Shown piece by piece: positions 51,131 to 61,107 of a DNA stretch of 64,000 bases (position 1 is its first letter; each line of letters begins with the position of its first letter). A program made the translations under genes and the position numbers. The stretch is from Ureibacillus chungkukjangi (GTDB lineage: Bacteria; Bacillota; Bacilli; Bacillales_A; Planococcaceae): assembly GCF_003217295.1 (NCBI RefSeq), contig NZ_QJTJ01000012.1, positions 36,215-100,214 of the forward strand, read 5' to 3'. Under the pieces are notes generated by a model. It saw only the letters and a program-made list of their open reading frames with translations, did no database searches and was not told the DNA's origin.

Positions 51131-51776
51131 TTGTATCAATTTTAATCGTTGTATTGTTAGACTCAGTTTCTGTTGTTTGCTTCAGCGTTCTTACAGGCAG
51201 CTTCCAATGCTTCGTGTATGATAAAACACGTAGCGCCGTAATGACGATGAATAGAGCATATAAGAAAATATCTCCATCTAAAAGCTGAAGCCCGATGATT
51301 AAACCAGCACCTGCCGCCCAAACGGCATATATTTCATCACGAAGAACTAATGGCTTTCTCCGTGCTAATAAATCGCGAATTATTCCTCCACCTGACCCCG
51401 TTAAAACTGCCGCCACGATGACAGCGCTAATTGGAAGCTCAAGTGATACAGCGTAAATTGCACCTTGAATCGCAAAAGCCGACAAGCCGATTGCATCCGT
51501 AAAGTTCCCCCAACGGTTCCAATGCTTAATAAGATGGTGGGGTACTAGGAAAAATACCGTAATGGCAGCTATGGCAATTTGAAACATCATTTCTTGGCTC
51601 CATAAAGTCGAAACTGGCAAGCCAATCAACAGATTTCGTATTGCACCCCCGCCAAACGCAGTGACAATCCCTAATAAATATACACCAAATAAATCGTATT
51701 CTTCTTCCATGGCTACAATTGCACCTGAAATCGCAAATGCGATGGTGCCAATAATACTAAAGACTTCCCATGCCAT
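51111..51776 (-). CDS. TRIC-type (UPF0126/YadS) membrane channel
   Basis: 221 residues from the ATG at 51776, eight bases after AAGGAGG; an ATG at 51782 is too close. Two copies of a three-span unit are visible, each with a glycine-rich motif: FGGGAIRNLLIG and TGSGGGIIRDLLARRKPLVLR. These are the signatures of prokaryotic trimeric intracellular cation channels (UPF0126). Probable potassium/cation channel. Polar, charged C-terminal tail. Monocistronic. Confidence 0.85.
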   Translation of the reverse strand: MAWEVFSIIGTIAFAISGAIVAMEEEYDLFGVYLLGIVTAFGGGAIRNLLIGLPVSTLWSQEMMFQIAIAAITVFFLVPHHLIKHWNRWGNFTDAIGLSAFAIQGAIYAVSLELPISAVIVAAVLTGSGGGIIRDLLARRKPLVLRDEIYAVWAAGAGLIIGLQLLDGDIFLYALFIVITALRVLSYTKHWKLPVRTLKQTTETESNNTTIKIDTNKRAHR

Positions 51777-52008
51777 AGACATTGCCTCCTTACATGAACA
51801 TGCAAGATTGAGAATAGCAGTTTAATAGCTTTTCGTAAAGTAATTTTTTATTAAAAATAATAATTATTTGAATAATAAAAACAAACACGTACAAAATCTC
51901 CAAAATTCTAAAATAGTTGAAATGCTAGCAGGAATTGTTAAGATAATAAAGGACATTATTTATTAGAAGATCGCTTCGTGCGATTTGTATAGAACGGAGT
52001 AATTATTC

Positions 52009-53256
52009 ATGACATTTATTTCAACAATAAAGCCGGAAACGCTGCAGCTAGCAAATGAAGTGGAAGCTAAAGTAAGACCCATCCACGCTCAAGTAGACGA
52101 AATGGCATTTTTCAATCAGCAAAAGGTACTAGCAGCCTTTCGTAAGCACCAGGTAAGTGATTTTCACCTGCACCCATCGAGCGGCTACGGCTATGACGAT
52201 GAAGGGCGCGATAACTTAGAGAGAGTATATGCTGAAGTTTTTGGAGCAGAGGCAGCCATCGTGCGTGCTCAAATCATTTCTGGGACTCACGCCATTACGT
52301 TAAGTTTATTCGGCGTACTGCGACCTGGTGACGAGCTTGTGTATATTACAGGGAAACCGTATGATACGCTTCAATCTATTGTTGATGGCGGAGTGAAGGA
52401 TACTGGCTCATTAAAGGATTTCGACATTGGCTATTCCCACGTGGATTTAATAGACAATCGCGATATTGACTGGGATGGTGTGCGTGCAGCAATTAATGAA
52501 AAGACGAAAATGGTAGCCATTCAGCGCTCGAAAGGCTATGCAACACGCCCTTCGTATACTATAGAAGAAATCCAAGAGATGTGTAAAAAAATCCGTGAAA
52601 TTAATCCAGAGGTAATTATCTTTGTAGATAACTGCTACGGTGAGTTTGTGGAGTCAATGGAGCCGACAGAAGTAGGGGCAGATTTAATGGCTGGATCCTT
52701 GATTAAAAATCCAGGAGGTGGCTTAGCTAAAATCGGTGGCTACATCGCAGGAAAGGCCGAGCTAGTGGAAAAGTGTGCATACCGTATGACGTCACCTGGT
52801 ATTGGGGCAGAAGCAGGAGCATCCTTGAATACTTTAGCTGACTTTTACCAAGGGTTTTTCTTAGCACCTCACGTGGTCGCGCAAAGCTTGAAAGGGGCAA
52901 TCTTCACCTCGGCTATGCTGGAGGAGGTGGGGATGGCAACGTATCCACACTATACTGCCAAGCGTACGGACTTGATTCAATCGGTTTCCTTCCAAACAGC
53001 TGAGCAGATGGTTGCCTTCTGTCAGGAAATACAGGCAGCTTCACCGGTCAACGCTCATTTTGCACCAGAGCCTGCTTATATGCCAGGCTACGAGGATGAC
53101 GTTATCATGGCAGCAGGTACCTTCGTACAAGGCTCAAGCATCGAGCTGACTGCTGACGGTCCGATTCGTCCACCATACACGGCATTCATTCAAGGTGGCT
53201 TAACATACGAGCACGTGAAATATGCGATATGCAGTGCGGTTCAAAAATTGAGATAA
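52009..53256 (+). CDS. ynbB: Methionine gamma-lyase-like PLP enzyme (YnbB type)
   Basis: 415 residues, the PLP-dependent family often annotated as aluminium resistance protein. The cofactor lysine is probably K233 in AGSLIKNPGGGLAKIGGY. Other segments are SDFHLHPSSGYGYDDEGRDNLERVYAEVFGAEAAIVR and VDNCYGEFVE. The true substrate of the family is not settled. As in B. subtilis it lies upstream of glnRA, but hflX (ynbA) is missing from the expected place. Confidence 0.9.
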   Translation: MTFISTIKPETLQLANEVEAKVRPIHAQVDEMAFFNQQKVLAAFRKHQVSDFHLHPSSGYGYDDEGRDNLERVYAEVFGAEAAIVRAQIISGTHAITLSLFGVLRPGDELVYITGKPYDTLQSIVDGGVKDTGSLKDFDIGYSHVDLIDNRDIDWDGVRAAINEKTKMVAIQRSKGYATRPSYTIEEIQEMCKKIREINPEVIIFVDNCYGEFVESMEPTEVGADLMAGSLIKNPGGGLAKIGGYIAGKAELVEKCAYRMTSPGIGAEAGASLNTLADFYQGFFLAPHVVAQSLKGAIFTSAMLEEVGMATYPHYTAKRTDLIQSVSFQTAEQMVAFCQEIQAASPVNAHFAPEPAYMPGYEDDVIMAAGTFVQGSSIELTADGPIRPPYTAFIQGGLTYEHVKYAICSAVQKLR

Positions 53257-53266
53257 ATGATATAAT

Positions 53267-53305
53267 GACGGCTCGGATTTTAGAATCTGGGCTGTCTTTT
53301 TTTAT
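53267..53305 (+). terminator. Terminator of ynbB
   Basis: GACGGCTCGGATT and AATCTGGGCTGTC form a 13-bp stem (with G-T pairs) around TTAG, followed by seven T residues. Confidence 0.87.
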
Positions 53306-53448
53306 GAGAGCTTCTTAAGACAGTCAAAATTAACATCATCTTCTAAACTTATTATCATCAAAAACCTACACCCCAAGCAAAAAATTATTAATAACATATA
53401 CTGTTTAAAAATATAGTGATAGTAAATCATCTAAGATTGGGGTTGTTT

Positions 53449-54063
53449 ATGGGGCATTATCGGAGGAATAGAAATTACGACCTCATAATCTTCTATTTTG
53501 TCGGTATGTGGATTTTGAGTGTGATAGGGCTGTTAGTGGCGTTGTTGCTGCCGCTTTCGATAGTGATTATTCTTTCGCTATTGGGCATCGCATTGGTTGT
53601 ACTTACTTTTTTAATGAGATTAGGGAACTTTATAATTTTTTTGATTCCTATATTGTTTGGCGTACTGCATTTTTTACTTCTTATTATATTTATTGATTGG
53701 CTGGGAGCCGCACTAATCATTTCAGTATTTATAGCAACATTAATCATCTTCATATCGATCGCCTTTATGGGAATCAAACTCATAGAGTACCAGATTTCTG
53801 AGGCTTTGATGTACGCGTTTACGATATTAATCGTCTTTGTTGTCTTTGCCTTTATTTATATTTTCATTCCAGTCAGCAGTCCATTTTTCCTAGTTGTAGC
53901 CGGAATATTTGTATTGGCTTTTGCACTTTACACGGTCTATGAAATGGATAGCATACGCAATAACCTTATCCGAGAAAATGAGGTCCTGTTTTATTCTCTT
54001 CGACTTTATTTGAATCTTGCTTATATCCTTATCAATATCTTAATTTCTTCGCGTAAAAGATAA
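53449..54063 (+). CDS. Multi-span membrane protein, Bax inhibitor-1-like
   Basis: 204 residues from ATG 53449; a GTG at 53416 extends the frame without a ribosome site. Seven hydrophobic spans fill the protein. The C-terminal ALYTVYEMDSIRNNLIRENEVLFYSLRLYLNLAYILINILI recalls the Bax-inhibitor-1/YetJ ending (YDTQ...ALxLYLDxINLFL...), with the aspartate retained. I make this link from pattern alone; it is a divergent member if correct. Monocistronic, terminator after. Confidence 0.5.
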   Translation: MGHYRRNRNYDLIIFYFVGMWILSVIGLLVALLLPLSIVIILSLLGIALVVLTFLMRLGNFIIFLIPILFGVLHFLLLIIFIDWLGAALIISVFIATLIIFISIAFMGIKLIEYQISEALMYAFTILIVFVVFAFIYIFIPVSSPFFLVVAGIFVLAFALYTVYEMDSIRNNLIRENEVLFYSLRLYLNLAYILINILISSRKR

Positions 54064-54069
54064 TCTGGA

Positions 54070-54105
54070 ACTGCAGTGCTAAGATTTTGCACTGCAGTCT
54101 TTTAA
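54070..54105 (+). terminator. Terminator of the membrane-protein gene
   Basis: ACTGCAGTGC and GCACTGCAGT form a perfect 10-bp stem around a nine-base loop; CTTTTAA follows. Confidence 0.82.
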
Positions 54106-54298
54106 TTGTCTGGAAAATGAAGTTTTAGGATAGCGAATCTGGATATAACATTAAAACTCCGATATATAACAGGGAACGTCAGAAGACGGCAACTTTCAGA
54201 CAAATGATGTCATAATAAAATGAATAGTTAAACTATTGTAAAAGTTCTTTATAAGGGCTATATTCTAATAAATATATAATTTATTATTCGCCTCTTAA

Positions 54299-54349
54299 TG
54301 TTAGTTTTTCTGACGCAACCTTGACATTCAACCTCACTGGGAGTAAGAT
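54299..54349 (+). promoter_or_regulatory. glnRA promoter with two GlnR boxes
   Basis: A sigma-A promoter has TTGACA (54321-54326), a 17-base spacer and TAAGAT (54344-54349). An upstream GlnR box TGTTA-N7-TGACG (54299-54315) fits TGTNA-N7-TNACA except the last base. A second, weaker box TGACA-N7-TCACT (54322-54338) overlaps the -35. Two boxes at such positions match B. subtilis glnRA autoregulation. Confidence 0.75.
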
Positions 54350-54371
54350 AGTCGTGAGGGAGGTGGATTAA

Positions 54372-54773
54372 ATGGGTAGTGAAAGAAGATCAAGTGAATT
54401 AAGAAGATCCATGCCGCTTTTACCAATTAGTATTGTAATGCAATTAACCGAACTATCTGCGCGCCAAATTCGCTATTACGAAGAGCATGATTTAATTCAG
54501 CCGCACCGTACAGAGGGGAATCGACGTATGTTTTCCTTAAATGACGTGGATACGCTTCTAGATGTGAAGGACATGTTAGAGCAGGGCGTTAATATGGCAG
54601 GTATTAAAAAAGTATTTGAAATGAGAAATAATCCAGCAGTTCAAGAAGCAAAAGCGAAGGAAGAAATTTCGGATGCTGAATTGCGCCGCATTTTGCGTGA
54701 AGAGATGATTAATAGTGGACGTAATCAAAAAACGTCATTGCGACAAGGGGATTTATCGCGTTTTTACCAATAA
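54372..54773 (+). CDS. glnR: Nitrogen regulator GlnR (MerR family)
   Basis: 133 residues. MerR-type winged helix PLLPISIVMQLTELSARQIRYYEEHDLIQPHRTEGNRRMFSLNDVDTLL, dimer helix MLEQGVNMAGIKKVFEM, and a short C-terminal tail that in B. subtilis is autoinhibitory and senses feedback-inhibited glutamine synthetase. It represses glnRA when glutamine is plentiful. GGGAGGTGG ribosome site. glnA follows 67 bases after the stop. Confidence 0.96.
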   Translation: MGSERRSSELRRSMPLLPISIVMQLTELSARQIRYYEEHDLIQPHRTEGNRRMFSLNDVDTLLDVKDMLEQGVNMAGIKKVFEMRNNPAVQEAKAKEEISDAELRRILREEMINSGRNQKTSLRQGDLSRFYQ

Positions 54774-54852
54774 TACGCGTGAATTATAAATAGAAACATG
54801 TGAATGATCAAGGTCATTCACGAATAAGGGAAAATTAGGAGTGTGGAATGCT

Positions 54853-56187
54853 GTGGGTAAATACACAAAAGACGATATTAAACGTCTAGTTCAAGAAAAA
54901 GAAGTAAAATATATTCGTTTACAATTTACAGACATTTTAGGGACAATTAAAAACGTAGAAATTCCAGTAAGTCAACTTGACAAAGCATTAGACAACAAAA
55001 TGATGTTCGATGGCTCTTCTATCGAAGGTTTTGTTCGAATTGAAGAATCAGATATGTACTTATATCCTGATCTTGACACATTCATGGTTTTCCCATGGAC
55101 TACTGATAATGGTAAAGTTGCACGTTTCATCTGTGACATTTACACACCAGATGGCAAACCATTTGAAGGGGACCCACGTAATAACTTAAAACGCGTATTA
55201 AAAAATATGGAAGAGTTAGGATTCACTCATTTCAACCTTGGGCCAGAGCCAGAGTTCTTCTTATTCAAGCTTGACCAAAAGGGTGAACCAACTCTTGAAG
55301 TAAATGATAACGGTGGTTACTTCGACTTAGCACCAACTGATCTTGGTGAAAACTGCCGTCGTGATATCGTGCTAGAGCTTGAGGAAATGGGCTTTGAAAT
55401 CGAAGCTTCTCACCATGAGGTAGCTCCTGGTCAACACGAAATCGACTTCAAATATGCAAGTGCCATCGAAGCTTGTGACTACATCCAAACGTTTAAGCTT
55501 GTAGTAAAAACAATTGCTCGTAAACACGGTTTACATGCAACATTCATGCCAAAGCCTTTATACGGCATCAACGGTTCAGGTATGCACTGTAACGTTTCTT
55601 TATTTAAAGGAAAAGAAAATGCATTCTATGATCCAAGTGCTGAAATTGGCTTATCACAAACAGCTATGCAATTTATGGCAGGTATCTTAGAGCACGTTCA
55701 AGGCTTCACGGCGATTACAAATCCAACAGTGAACTCTTACAAGCGCTTAGTACCAGGCTATGAGGCACCATGTTACGTAGCATGGTCGGCACAAAACCGT
55801 TCACCATTAATTCGTATTCCAGCTTCTCGCGGACTATCAACTCGTGTTGAGATTCGTTCAGTAGATCCATCTGCGAACCCATACTTAGCATTAGCGGTAA
55901 TCCTGGAATCTGGTTTAGAAGGTATTCGTCAAGGGTTAACCCCTCCAGCAGCTGTTAACCGCAACATCTATGTGATGAACGAAGAAGAACGTAAAGCGAA
56001 CGGAATCGATAACTTACCAGCTTCACTTGATGATGCGCTAGTAGCACTTTCAAATGACGAAGTAGTGAAAAAAGCATTAGGTCAACACATCTATGCAAAC
56101 TTCCGTGAAGCAAAAGAAATCGAATTCGATATGTTCCGCACAGCAGTACACCCATGGGAACGCGAGCAATACCTAAAAATGTATTAA
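54853..56187 (+). CDS. glnA: Glutamine synthetase, type I-alpha
   Basis: 444 residues from GTG 54853, the same length as B. subtilis GlnA; a GTG at 54841 falls inside the AGGAG ribosome site. Motifs: [34 protein letters not shown] and [11 protein letters not shown] (metal and glutamate site). [32 protein letters not shown] holds the feedback-control arginine region. It makes glutamine from glutamate and ammonia and, when feedback-inhibited, signals GlnR. No adenylylation-site logic is expected in this class. Confidence 0.97.
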   Translation: MGKYTKDDIKRLVQEKEVKYIRLQFTDILGTIKNVEIPVSQLDKALDNKMMFDGSSIEGFVRIEESDMYLYPDLDTFMVFPWTTDNGKVARFICDIYTPDGKPFEGDPRNNLKRVLKNMEELGFTHFNLGPEPEFFLFKLDQKGEPTLEVNDNGGYFDLAPTDLGENCRRDIVLELEEMGFEIEASHHEVAPGQHEIDFKYASAIEACDYIQTFKLVVKTIARKHGLHATFMPKPLYGINGSGMHCNVSLFKGKENAFYDPSAEIGLSQTAMQFMAGILEHVQGFTAITNPTVNSYKRLVPGYEAPCYVAWSAQNRSPLIRIPASRGLSTRVEIRSVDPSANPYLALAVILESGLEGIRQGLTPPAAVNRNIYVMNEEERKANGIDNLPASLDDALVALSNDEVVKKALGQHIYANFREAKEIEFDMFRTAVHPWEREQYLKMY

Positions 56188-56196
56188 TACTTATGG

Positions 56197-56228
56197 AGCC
56201 TGGCACATTTTGTGTCAGGTTTTTTTGT
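56197..56228 (+). terminator. Terminator of glnRA
   Basis: GCCTGGCACA and TGTGTCAGGT pair around a short T-rich loop, followed by seven T residues. Confidence 0.88.
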
Positions 56229-56350
56229 GTATAAACACTTAATATTGAAATTGTGAATATATGTTAAAATTTATAGAAGCTATGTAGCATAATTTAGTCA
56301 AGATTAGTTGATCAGTCTTGCTGTAAATTAATAGTGGGCAGGTGAATGAA

Positions 56351-56545
56351 GTGAAAAAAGATAAAGAAACGCCAGGTGAGAAAAGAGAAAGATTGAGACA
56401 GGAAGAGTTGAAAAGAAACCCAGCAGGAAGTATCCATGGTGCTGGTCTGCAAGATATGATTGGAGATATTGGTTGGAAAGGTGCAGGGATACTTATCCTC
56501 TTAATAATACTATTTTCAATAATATATTTAGCTTTCTTCAGCTAA
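56351..56545 (+). CDS. DUF6366-like small membrane protein
   Basis: 64 residues from GTG 56351 (a GTG at 56342 is an alternative). A charged start (KKDKETPGEKRERLRQEELKRNPAGS) leads to one span (GILILLIILFSIIYLAFF). The ETPxEKRERLRQEELKRNP pattern recalls DUF6366 proteins of bacilli. Function unknown. Confidence 0.6.
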   Translation: MKKDKETPGEKRERLRQEELKRNPAGSIHGAGLQDMIGDIGWKGAGILILLIILFSIIYLAFFS

Positions 56546-56606
56546 AGCTCGAGTTAGCCTGAATCAAGTCATTTTTTAAAATGAAGAATTTATAAACTAA
56601 TAAGGG

Positions 56607-56825
56607 TTAAAAGTGTATTTGTAAAAAATAGATTAATCCAGCAACTCCTAAAGAGATTATCCCTATTAAACCAGAAATCAGTCCTATTTGTGTTTTGAAA
56701 ATCTTATCTGTTTCTGTTTCAGTTTGAAAATTATCTCTTTGTCGTTGATCATCCGTCCAAGCACCAATAAAAATACCGGAAATTATAATACTGATAACGC
56801 CGATATAAAGAATTAATTTCATCAT
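56607..56825 (-). CDS. DUF5316-like small membrane protein
   Basis: 72 residues, two spans (LILYIGVISIIISGIFIGA and IGLISGLIGIISLGVAGLIYFL) joined by a charged loop (TDDQRQRDNFQTETETDKIFKTQ). The arrangement is that of DUF5316; function unknown. AAGGAGG on the reverse strand precedes the ATG. Confidence 0.58.
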   Translation of the reverse strand: MMKLILYIGVISIIISGIFIGAWTDDQRQRDNFQTETETDKIFKTQIGLISGLIGIISLGVAGLIYFLQIHF

Positions 56826-56940
56826 TTAGATGCCTCCTTCTTCATTTACATACATTTTCTAATTACTTGTGGTTCATAGAATTTAACATTTTATTAACTT
56901 TTATATAATTCCTTTACATTGAAATGGAGGGAAACTGAAT

Positions 56941-57276
56941 TTGGAATTAATAATGCAAATTTTCTTCGCGGGATTTATTATAATTGCCAGCATCCTCGGC
57001 TTGAAAAAGAGAGATTACACAAAATTGAAAGAAGAAAGAAGAAAACAACCTTCGACACTTCTTTTTCAAATTATTACAATTATAGGATACCTGCTTTTTG
57101 TTAGTAACATTACACTTTTCGATAATTACTTTATAACGAAGCTAGCAATCAGCTTAATTTTCATTGGGGTTATTTTTAATACTATTAAAAACTGGAAGTC
57201 GATTAGTAAAATCCAGAAGGTTAAATTATTAGCGTTAGGGTTATTAATATTGCTTTGTACTGTCTATCTTTTTTAG
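56941..57276 (+). CDS. Small membrane protein
   Basis: 111 residues from a TTG after GGAGGG. Three to four spans with a basic cytoplasmic segment (KKRDYTKLKEERRKQP) after the first. Unrecognised. Confidence 0.5.
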   Translation: MELIMQIFFAGFIIIASILGLKKRDYTKLKEERRKQPSTLLFQIITIIGYLLFVSNITLFDNYFITKLAISLIFIGVIFNTIKNWKSISKIQKVKLLALGLLILLCTVYLF

Positions 57277-57464
57277 CATTAAAATAACATAGACTTCATT
57301 TTCTTGTTTAGTATTTGTAAGATTACCCAGGGATGTAAGTCTTTTATTAAAGGTAAGGATTGTATAAAAATATATTAAAATGAAATTTTACTATAACCAA
57401 ATGTCAAACTTAAGAATCGAATATGGTTGTCGAATTTGTATTTAATATAAAAGGGGATTATATA

Positions 57465-57872
57465 ATGATAAAGAAAGCTTTGATTTCGGGCGTTGTATTT
57501 AGCTCAATGTTATTAGTTGGTTGTAATGGAGAGAATGAAGAAGTAACAGAATTAGTAGTGAGTGATAGTGAGGAGGAAGCTGTAGACGCTTTAACGAATG
57601 AGGAAAACGATGAAATAAATTTACTATCAGAATTACAAACTGAGATACTAGCAGCTATTACAGAAGAAACGGAAATTGATCATGAGGCAATAGCGATAAT
57701 GTTAGGTGGTAATCTAAAAGAAATGTCGATTTCAGTAAGTTTCCCGAAGGATTTAAAAGTTGATGATACCGAGATTCAGCAAATTATTGAAGATTCAATT
57801 CAGAGAGCTTCTGAAACAGAGAATGTTGCAATTAACGAAGAAAATGTAACGATAACAATCGAGAAATACTAG
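57465..57872 (+). CDS. Putative acidic lipoprotein
   Basis: 135 residues from ATG 57465, eight bases after AAGGGG; the frame opens at 57423 without a ribosome site. Signal KKALISGVVFSSMLLVGC with lipobox LLVGC. An acidic linker follows, then a small alpha-beta-looking domain (LGGNLKEMSISVSFPKDLKVDDTEIQQIIEDSIQRASETENVAINEENVTITIEKY). Unrecognised family; membrane-anchored on the outside. Confidence 0.65.
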   Translation: MIKKALISGVVFSSMLLVGCNGENEEVTELVVSDSEEEAVDALTNEENDEINLLSELQTEILAAITEETEIDHEAIAIMLGGNLKEMSISVSFPKDLKVDDTEIQQIIEDSIQRASETENVAINEENVTITIEKY

Positions 57873-57972
57873 CGGTGAACTTCCCAAACCATAAAATTTA
57901 GTTGTTAAATAGGAAACATACTTTATTAATGCTAGAAATCTACATTTTTTATCGGTAGCTAAATTCAATTAT

Positions 57973-58011
57973 GGGACCCATTTCTTTTGAGAGGGGTCTT
58001 TTCCTTTTAAG
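57973..58011 (+). terminator. Terminator after the lipoprotein gene
   Basis: GGGACCC pairs with GGGGTCT around a loop of about 16 bases, then TTTTCCTTTT. Confidence 0.55.
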
Positions 58012-58133
58012 TGGTCAATTATGAAGTTTATTGTTCGTTAAAGAGCAGGCTATTTCTCTAATAGGAAGGAAAAAGGTATATAGAAAAGGAATTATTAGAT
58101 ATACCGGATTACATAAAGGGGAGAAGGAAATGT

Positions 58134-58505
58134 ATGAGTAAATCATTTATTGAACAAGTACATTATATTAGAATTCCTGTAAAAGATTTAGAACTGTCTA
58201 CGCAATGGTATAGAGATGTCTTAGGGCTCCAGTTGCTAAACAATACTGAAGAACGTGCAATTTTAAAAGTAAATGAAGGACCGTTCTTACTTATCTTAGT
58301 TCCTACCAAGGATGAAACATTTGTACATTTTACAATTGATAACGAACAAGAATTTAGCATTGGCTTTACAAGTCCAAAATTAGCTGAATTTCATCAATAC
58401 TTAATTGATAATCAAGTTAAGGTCGAGGCTATAAAAGAAGATAATGGCCATGCCTTTTTCCACTTTTATGACCCCAATGGTAATAAACTTCAAGTACATT
58501 GGTAA
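58134..58505 (+). CDS. VOC (glyoxalase/bleomycin-resistance) family protein
   Basis: 123 residues, one vicinal-oxygen-chelate domain with both beta-alpha-beta halves: QVHYIRIPVKDLELSTQWYRDVLGLQLL and the final FFHFYDPNGNKLQVHW. The metal-ligand positions H and E are only partly conserved. The substrate cannot be told; members include glyoxalases, dioxygenases and drug-binding proteins. Monocistronic. Confidence 0.8.
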   Translation: MSKSFIEQVHYIRIPVKDLELSTQWYRDVLGLQLLNNTEERAILKVNEGPFLLILVPTKDETFVHFTIDNEQEFSIGFTSPKLAEFHQYLIDNQVKVEAIKEDNGHAFFHFYDPNGNKLQVHW

Positions 58506-58753
58506 GGTAAGTTACCTTATTTCAATAAAGCAATGAAACTTCATATTTAATGTTTATATGTCTATAAAGTTTCAGAAAAAGCTGGCCTTGTGAAGTTAAG
58601 TTACACATCATTATGGATCACATTTCGGTTATAGAACTGTGGTCTTTATTTATTAAATAGACTTTATGGAAAAATACTGAAAGTGAAATAGAAAGTTATG
58701 TTAACATGGAATTAAAAATATTAAAAGTAGAGTAATTGAGAGGGTGAGAAGTA

Positions 58754-59308
58754 ATGGTAGTAAATAAAATTAAAAATGAGAGTATGGAATGGATTAAGGC
58801 TATTTTAATTGCTATAGCGTTGACCTTTGTAATTCGTCTATTTTTCTTTACACCAATTGTGGTGGATGGTGCGTCTATGGAACCAACCTTATATAATCAA
58901 GAACGTATGATTGTAACAAAAATAGGGGAACCCAAAAGATTTGATATTATTGTTTTTCACGCAACAGAGAATGAAGACTATATAAAACGTGTAATAGGGT
59001 TGCCAGGAGACCGTATTGAATATAAAAATGATACTTTGTTTATAAATGGAATATCCTACGACGAACCTTACTTAGACCAGGCTAAACATGAAGTAAAAGA
59101 TGGATTGCTAACTAATTCATTTACTTTACGAGAGACTCCCGTTCAAAGTGATATAGTCCCAGAAGGACATTTATTTGTTATGGGGGACAATAGAAGATTC
59201 AGTAAAGATAGTCGTCATATCGGTGCTATACCTATCGAAAAGGTAGTAGGAACAACGAATTTCGTTTTCTATCCTATTAAAAAGATTCAATTAATAGACA
59301 GTAATTAA
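58754..59308 (+). CDS. Signal peptidase I
   Basis: 184 residues. One N-terminal span (WIKAILIAIALTFVIRLFFF), then the catalytic Ser41 in VDGASMEPTL and Lys78 in DYIKRVIGLPGDRIEY, and the conserved box VMGDNRRFSKDSRHIG. It removes Sec and Tat signal peptides at the outer membrane face. Bacilli usually have several copies. It is not next to an obvious dedicated substrate, though an exported protein is encoded 277 bases downstream. Confidence 0.95.
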   Translation: MVVNKIKNESMEWIKAILIAIALTFVIRLFFFTPIVVDGASMEPTLYNQERMIVTKIGEPKRFDIIVFHATENEDYIKRVIGLPGDRIEYKNDTLFINGISYDEPYLDQAKHEVKDGLLTNSFTLRETPVQSDIVPEGHLFVMGDNRRFSKDSRHIGAIPIEKVVGTTNFVFYPIKKIQLIDSN

Positions 59309-59422
59309 TTCAATAGAGAGTGCCTAATTTAAAGTCATTGATTACTATACAGGTTTCATTATTTAAATGAAGGGCTCAATTTTAAAGGTGAATCGGTCTT
59401 TGTTTATATTCTTCCCTTATTC

Positions 59423-59458
59423 GGCGCAATTCTCCAGTAAGAATTACGCCTTTTTTCA
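59423..59458 (+). terminator. Terminator in the signal-peptidase downstream region
   Basis: GGCGCAATTCT pairs with AGAATTACGCC around a six-base loop, followed by six T residues. Confidence 0.8.
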
Positions 59459-59585
59459 CGGTCGCGTTATTAGGTCAAATTCTTCAAATATTATAGTATA
59501 TCGCTTTTAGCATTTAATAATGCTAGAATAATAATAAAATTGAAGGATTATTCTTAATAACTTTTGGAGAAGGTGAGGGTTTAAG

Positions 59586-60464
59586 ATGAAAAGGTTAGTA
59601 TTTTTAATACTATTATTTATAAGCTGTAATTTGTTTGTGAATGAGGATGCACTGGCGAGTACAGTAAAATGGGGAAACTATACTATAAATTCAGGGCAAA
59701 TTGGGATTGTTAAATTTTCTACCGATGTAAAATTGTATAAGCAAAATCCGAATGGTTCGACATCCGTTATTATCGGAAAAAAGGGACAGGCATACCGTGT
59801 TTACGACATTGAGAAAATTAGAAAGTATGACAATCTCAAACTAAATAAAATAGCTGAAGCTACTAAATATTATCTTGGTGGGGGAGTAACAGTTCAAGGA
59901 AATGAAATTATTAAATTTGAACAACTTCCACAAAAAATATACGAACAGGCTATAGCAGTATATGGATATCCAGTAAAATCGCTAGTACCTCCAAAATCAA
60001 CTTTATTTGGATTTGATTATAATTATAATCAATTTATGGATGGCGTTTCTTTTATGTATTATGATGAAAAATCAAAATCATTTAAAGGATGTCACGGCAT
60101 GTATTCCGGAGATTTGGTTAATGAATATTGTGCAGGTGGGGAAGCTGAAATTAAATTTAGTGAGACAAAATCTGCATTTTCTTATGAATTAAATGTAAGT
60201 GAGCAAGTAACAAAGGTGCAAATCCAATATCCAGTAAAAAAAGGAAGTATTGTCACAATTACGCGTCCAAATGGAACTATTGAAAAAGAGAAGATTACAA
60301 AATTCATTCCATATGAATTCTATGAAAATGTTCCGCATGTTGGTATAAAGGGCAGTTTCTATGAATATACACATGTGATTGTTACGGAAAAAGGACGTAA
60401 GTTTGCAGTCGGCAGATACATGAGTGTTACAGCTGTTTCTCAAGCTGAATTTATACGAAGATAA
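59586..60464 (+). CDS. Secreted protein of unknown function
   Basis: 292 residues with a cleavable signal (KRLVFLILLFISCNLFVNEDALAS). The mature part is beta-rich (NYTINSGQIGIVKFSTDVKLYKQNPNGSTSVIIGKKGQAYRVYDI), with two cysteines in GCHGMYSGDLVNEYCAGG that could form a disulfide. It is not a family I recognise; the start resembles cell-surface proteins with an SH3-like segment. Ribosome site GAGAAGGTGAGGG. Terminator after. Confidence 0.65.
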   Translation: MKRLVFLILLFISCNLFVNEDALASTVKWGNYTINSGQIGIVKFSTDVKLYKQNPNGSTSVIIGKKGQAYRVYDIEKIRKYDNLKLNKIAEATKYYLGGGVTVQGNEIIKFEQLPQKIYEQAIAVYGYPVKSLVPPKSTLFGFDYNYNQFMDGVSFMYYDEKSKSFKGCHGMYSGDLVNEYCAGGEAEIKFSETKSAFSYELNVSEQVTKVQIQYPVKKGSIVTITRPNGTIEKEKITKFIPYEFYENVPHVGIKGSFYEYTHVIVTEKGRKFAVGRYMSVTAVSQAEFIRR

Positions 60465-60484
60465 ATGATGTATTAAAATGATTA

Positions 60485-60526
60485 AAACCCACCTCACCCT
60501 AGCTAAAGGGGAGGTGGGTTTCGTTT
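60485..60526. terminator. Bidirectional terminator
   Basis: AAACCCACCTC and GAGGTGGGTTT form an 11-bp stem with further CCCT/AGGG pairing inside, between convergent genes. T-rich sequence follows on the forward side and an A run precedes it. Confidence 0.82.
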
Positions 60527-60959
60527 ATTTTTTCCATGTCAAAACATTATCAAGCTCGGTAATCATGGCGCCGTTTTCTTTATCGAAAATTTGAATTAGT
60601 ACACGAGATAATTCTTCGTAGCTTTCGTGTGGCTGTAGCTTTAATAATACATAGACGTTTGATTCGTTATGCTTTTCAAAGGTCATTGTGGACTTCTCGA
60701 TTTCTGGCTCACCATAACCGACCGATTGAATCGCTGCTGCTCTTTTGTCGAATGTGAAGTACGCAGCGGCTGTTGAGGCAAGGTTTAATTCTTGTTGTGC
60801 TATAGCTGTTGCTGAGCTAATCTCTTCCTCAGAAAATGTCACGCTTTTATCTGCCACATCGTAAAAAATTGTTACGGCTCCACCTATAAGAAGCAAGATA
60901 ATAATTGTGATTGCGATAATTTTAGTAGTGGAGGCGCCTTTTTGGTTCTGTGCTTTCAT
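60525..60959 (-). CDS. Single-span hypothetical protein
   Basis: 144 residues. One N-terminal span (IIAITIIILLLIGGAVTIFY) with a short basic lead, then a soluble outside domain (SATAIAQQELNLASTAAAYFTFDKRAAAIQSVGYG...ESNVYVLLKLQPHESYEELSRVLIQIFD). It lacks a clear prepilin cleavage motif. It follows the prepilin-like genes on the same strand after 148 bases and could be an accessory part of that cluster. Function unknown. Confidence 0.55.
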   Translation of the reverse strand: MKAQNQKGASTTKIIAITIIILLLIGGAVTIFYDVADKSVTFSEEEISSATAIAQQELNLASTAAAYFTFDKRAAAIQSVGYGEPEIEKSTMTFEKHNESNVYVLLKLQPHESYEELSRVLIQIFDKENGAMITELDNVLTWKK

Positions 60960-61107
60960 AAATACACCTTCTTAGTTCAATTGTGAATCACTTGCTTAAG
61001 TTTAATGTAACTGAAGGCCGGGCAAAAGACTAGAGAGTTACATGAATTGACAATTTTTCTGAGAAAGATTTGTTACAATTTAATGCAAAATTTAGCTATC
61101 ATCGCTA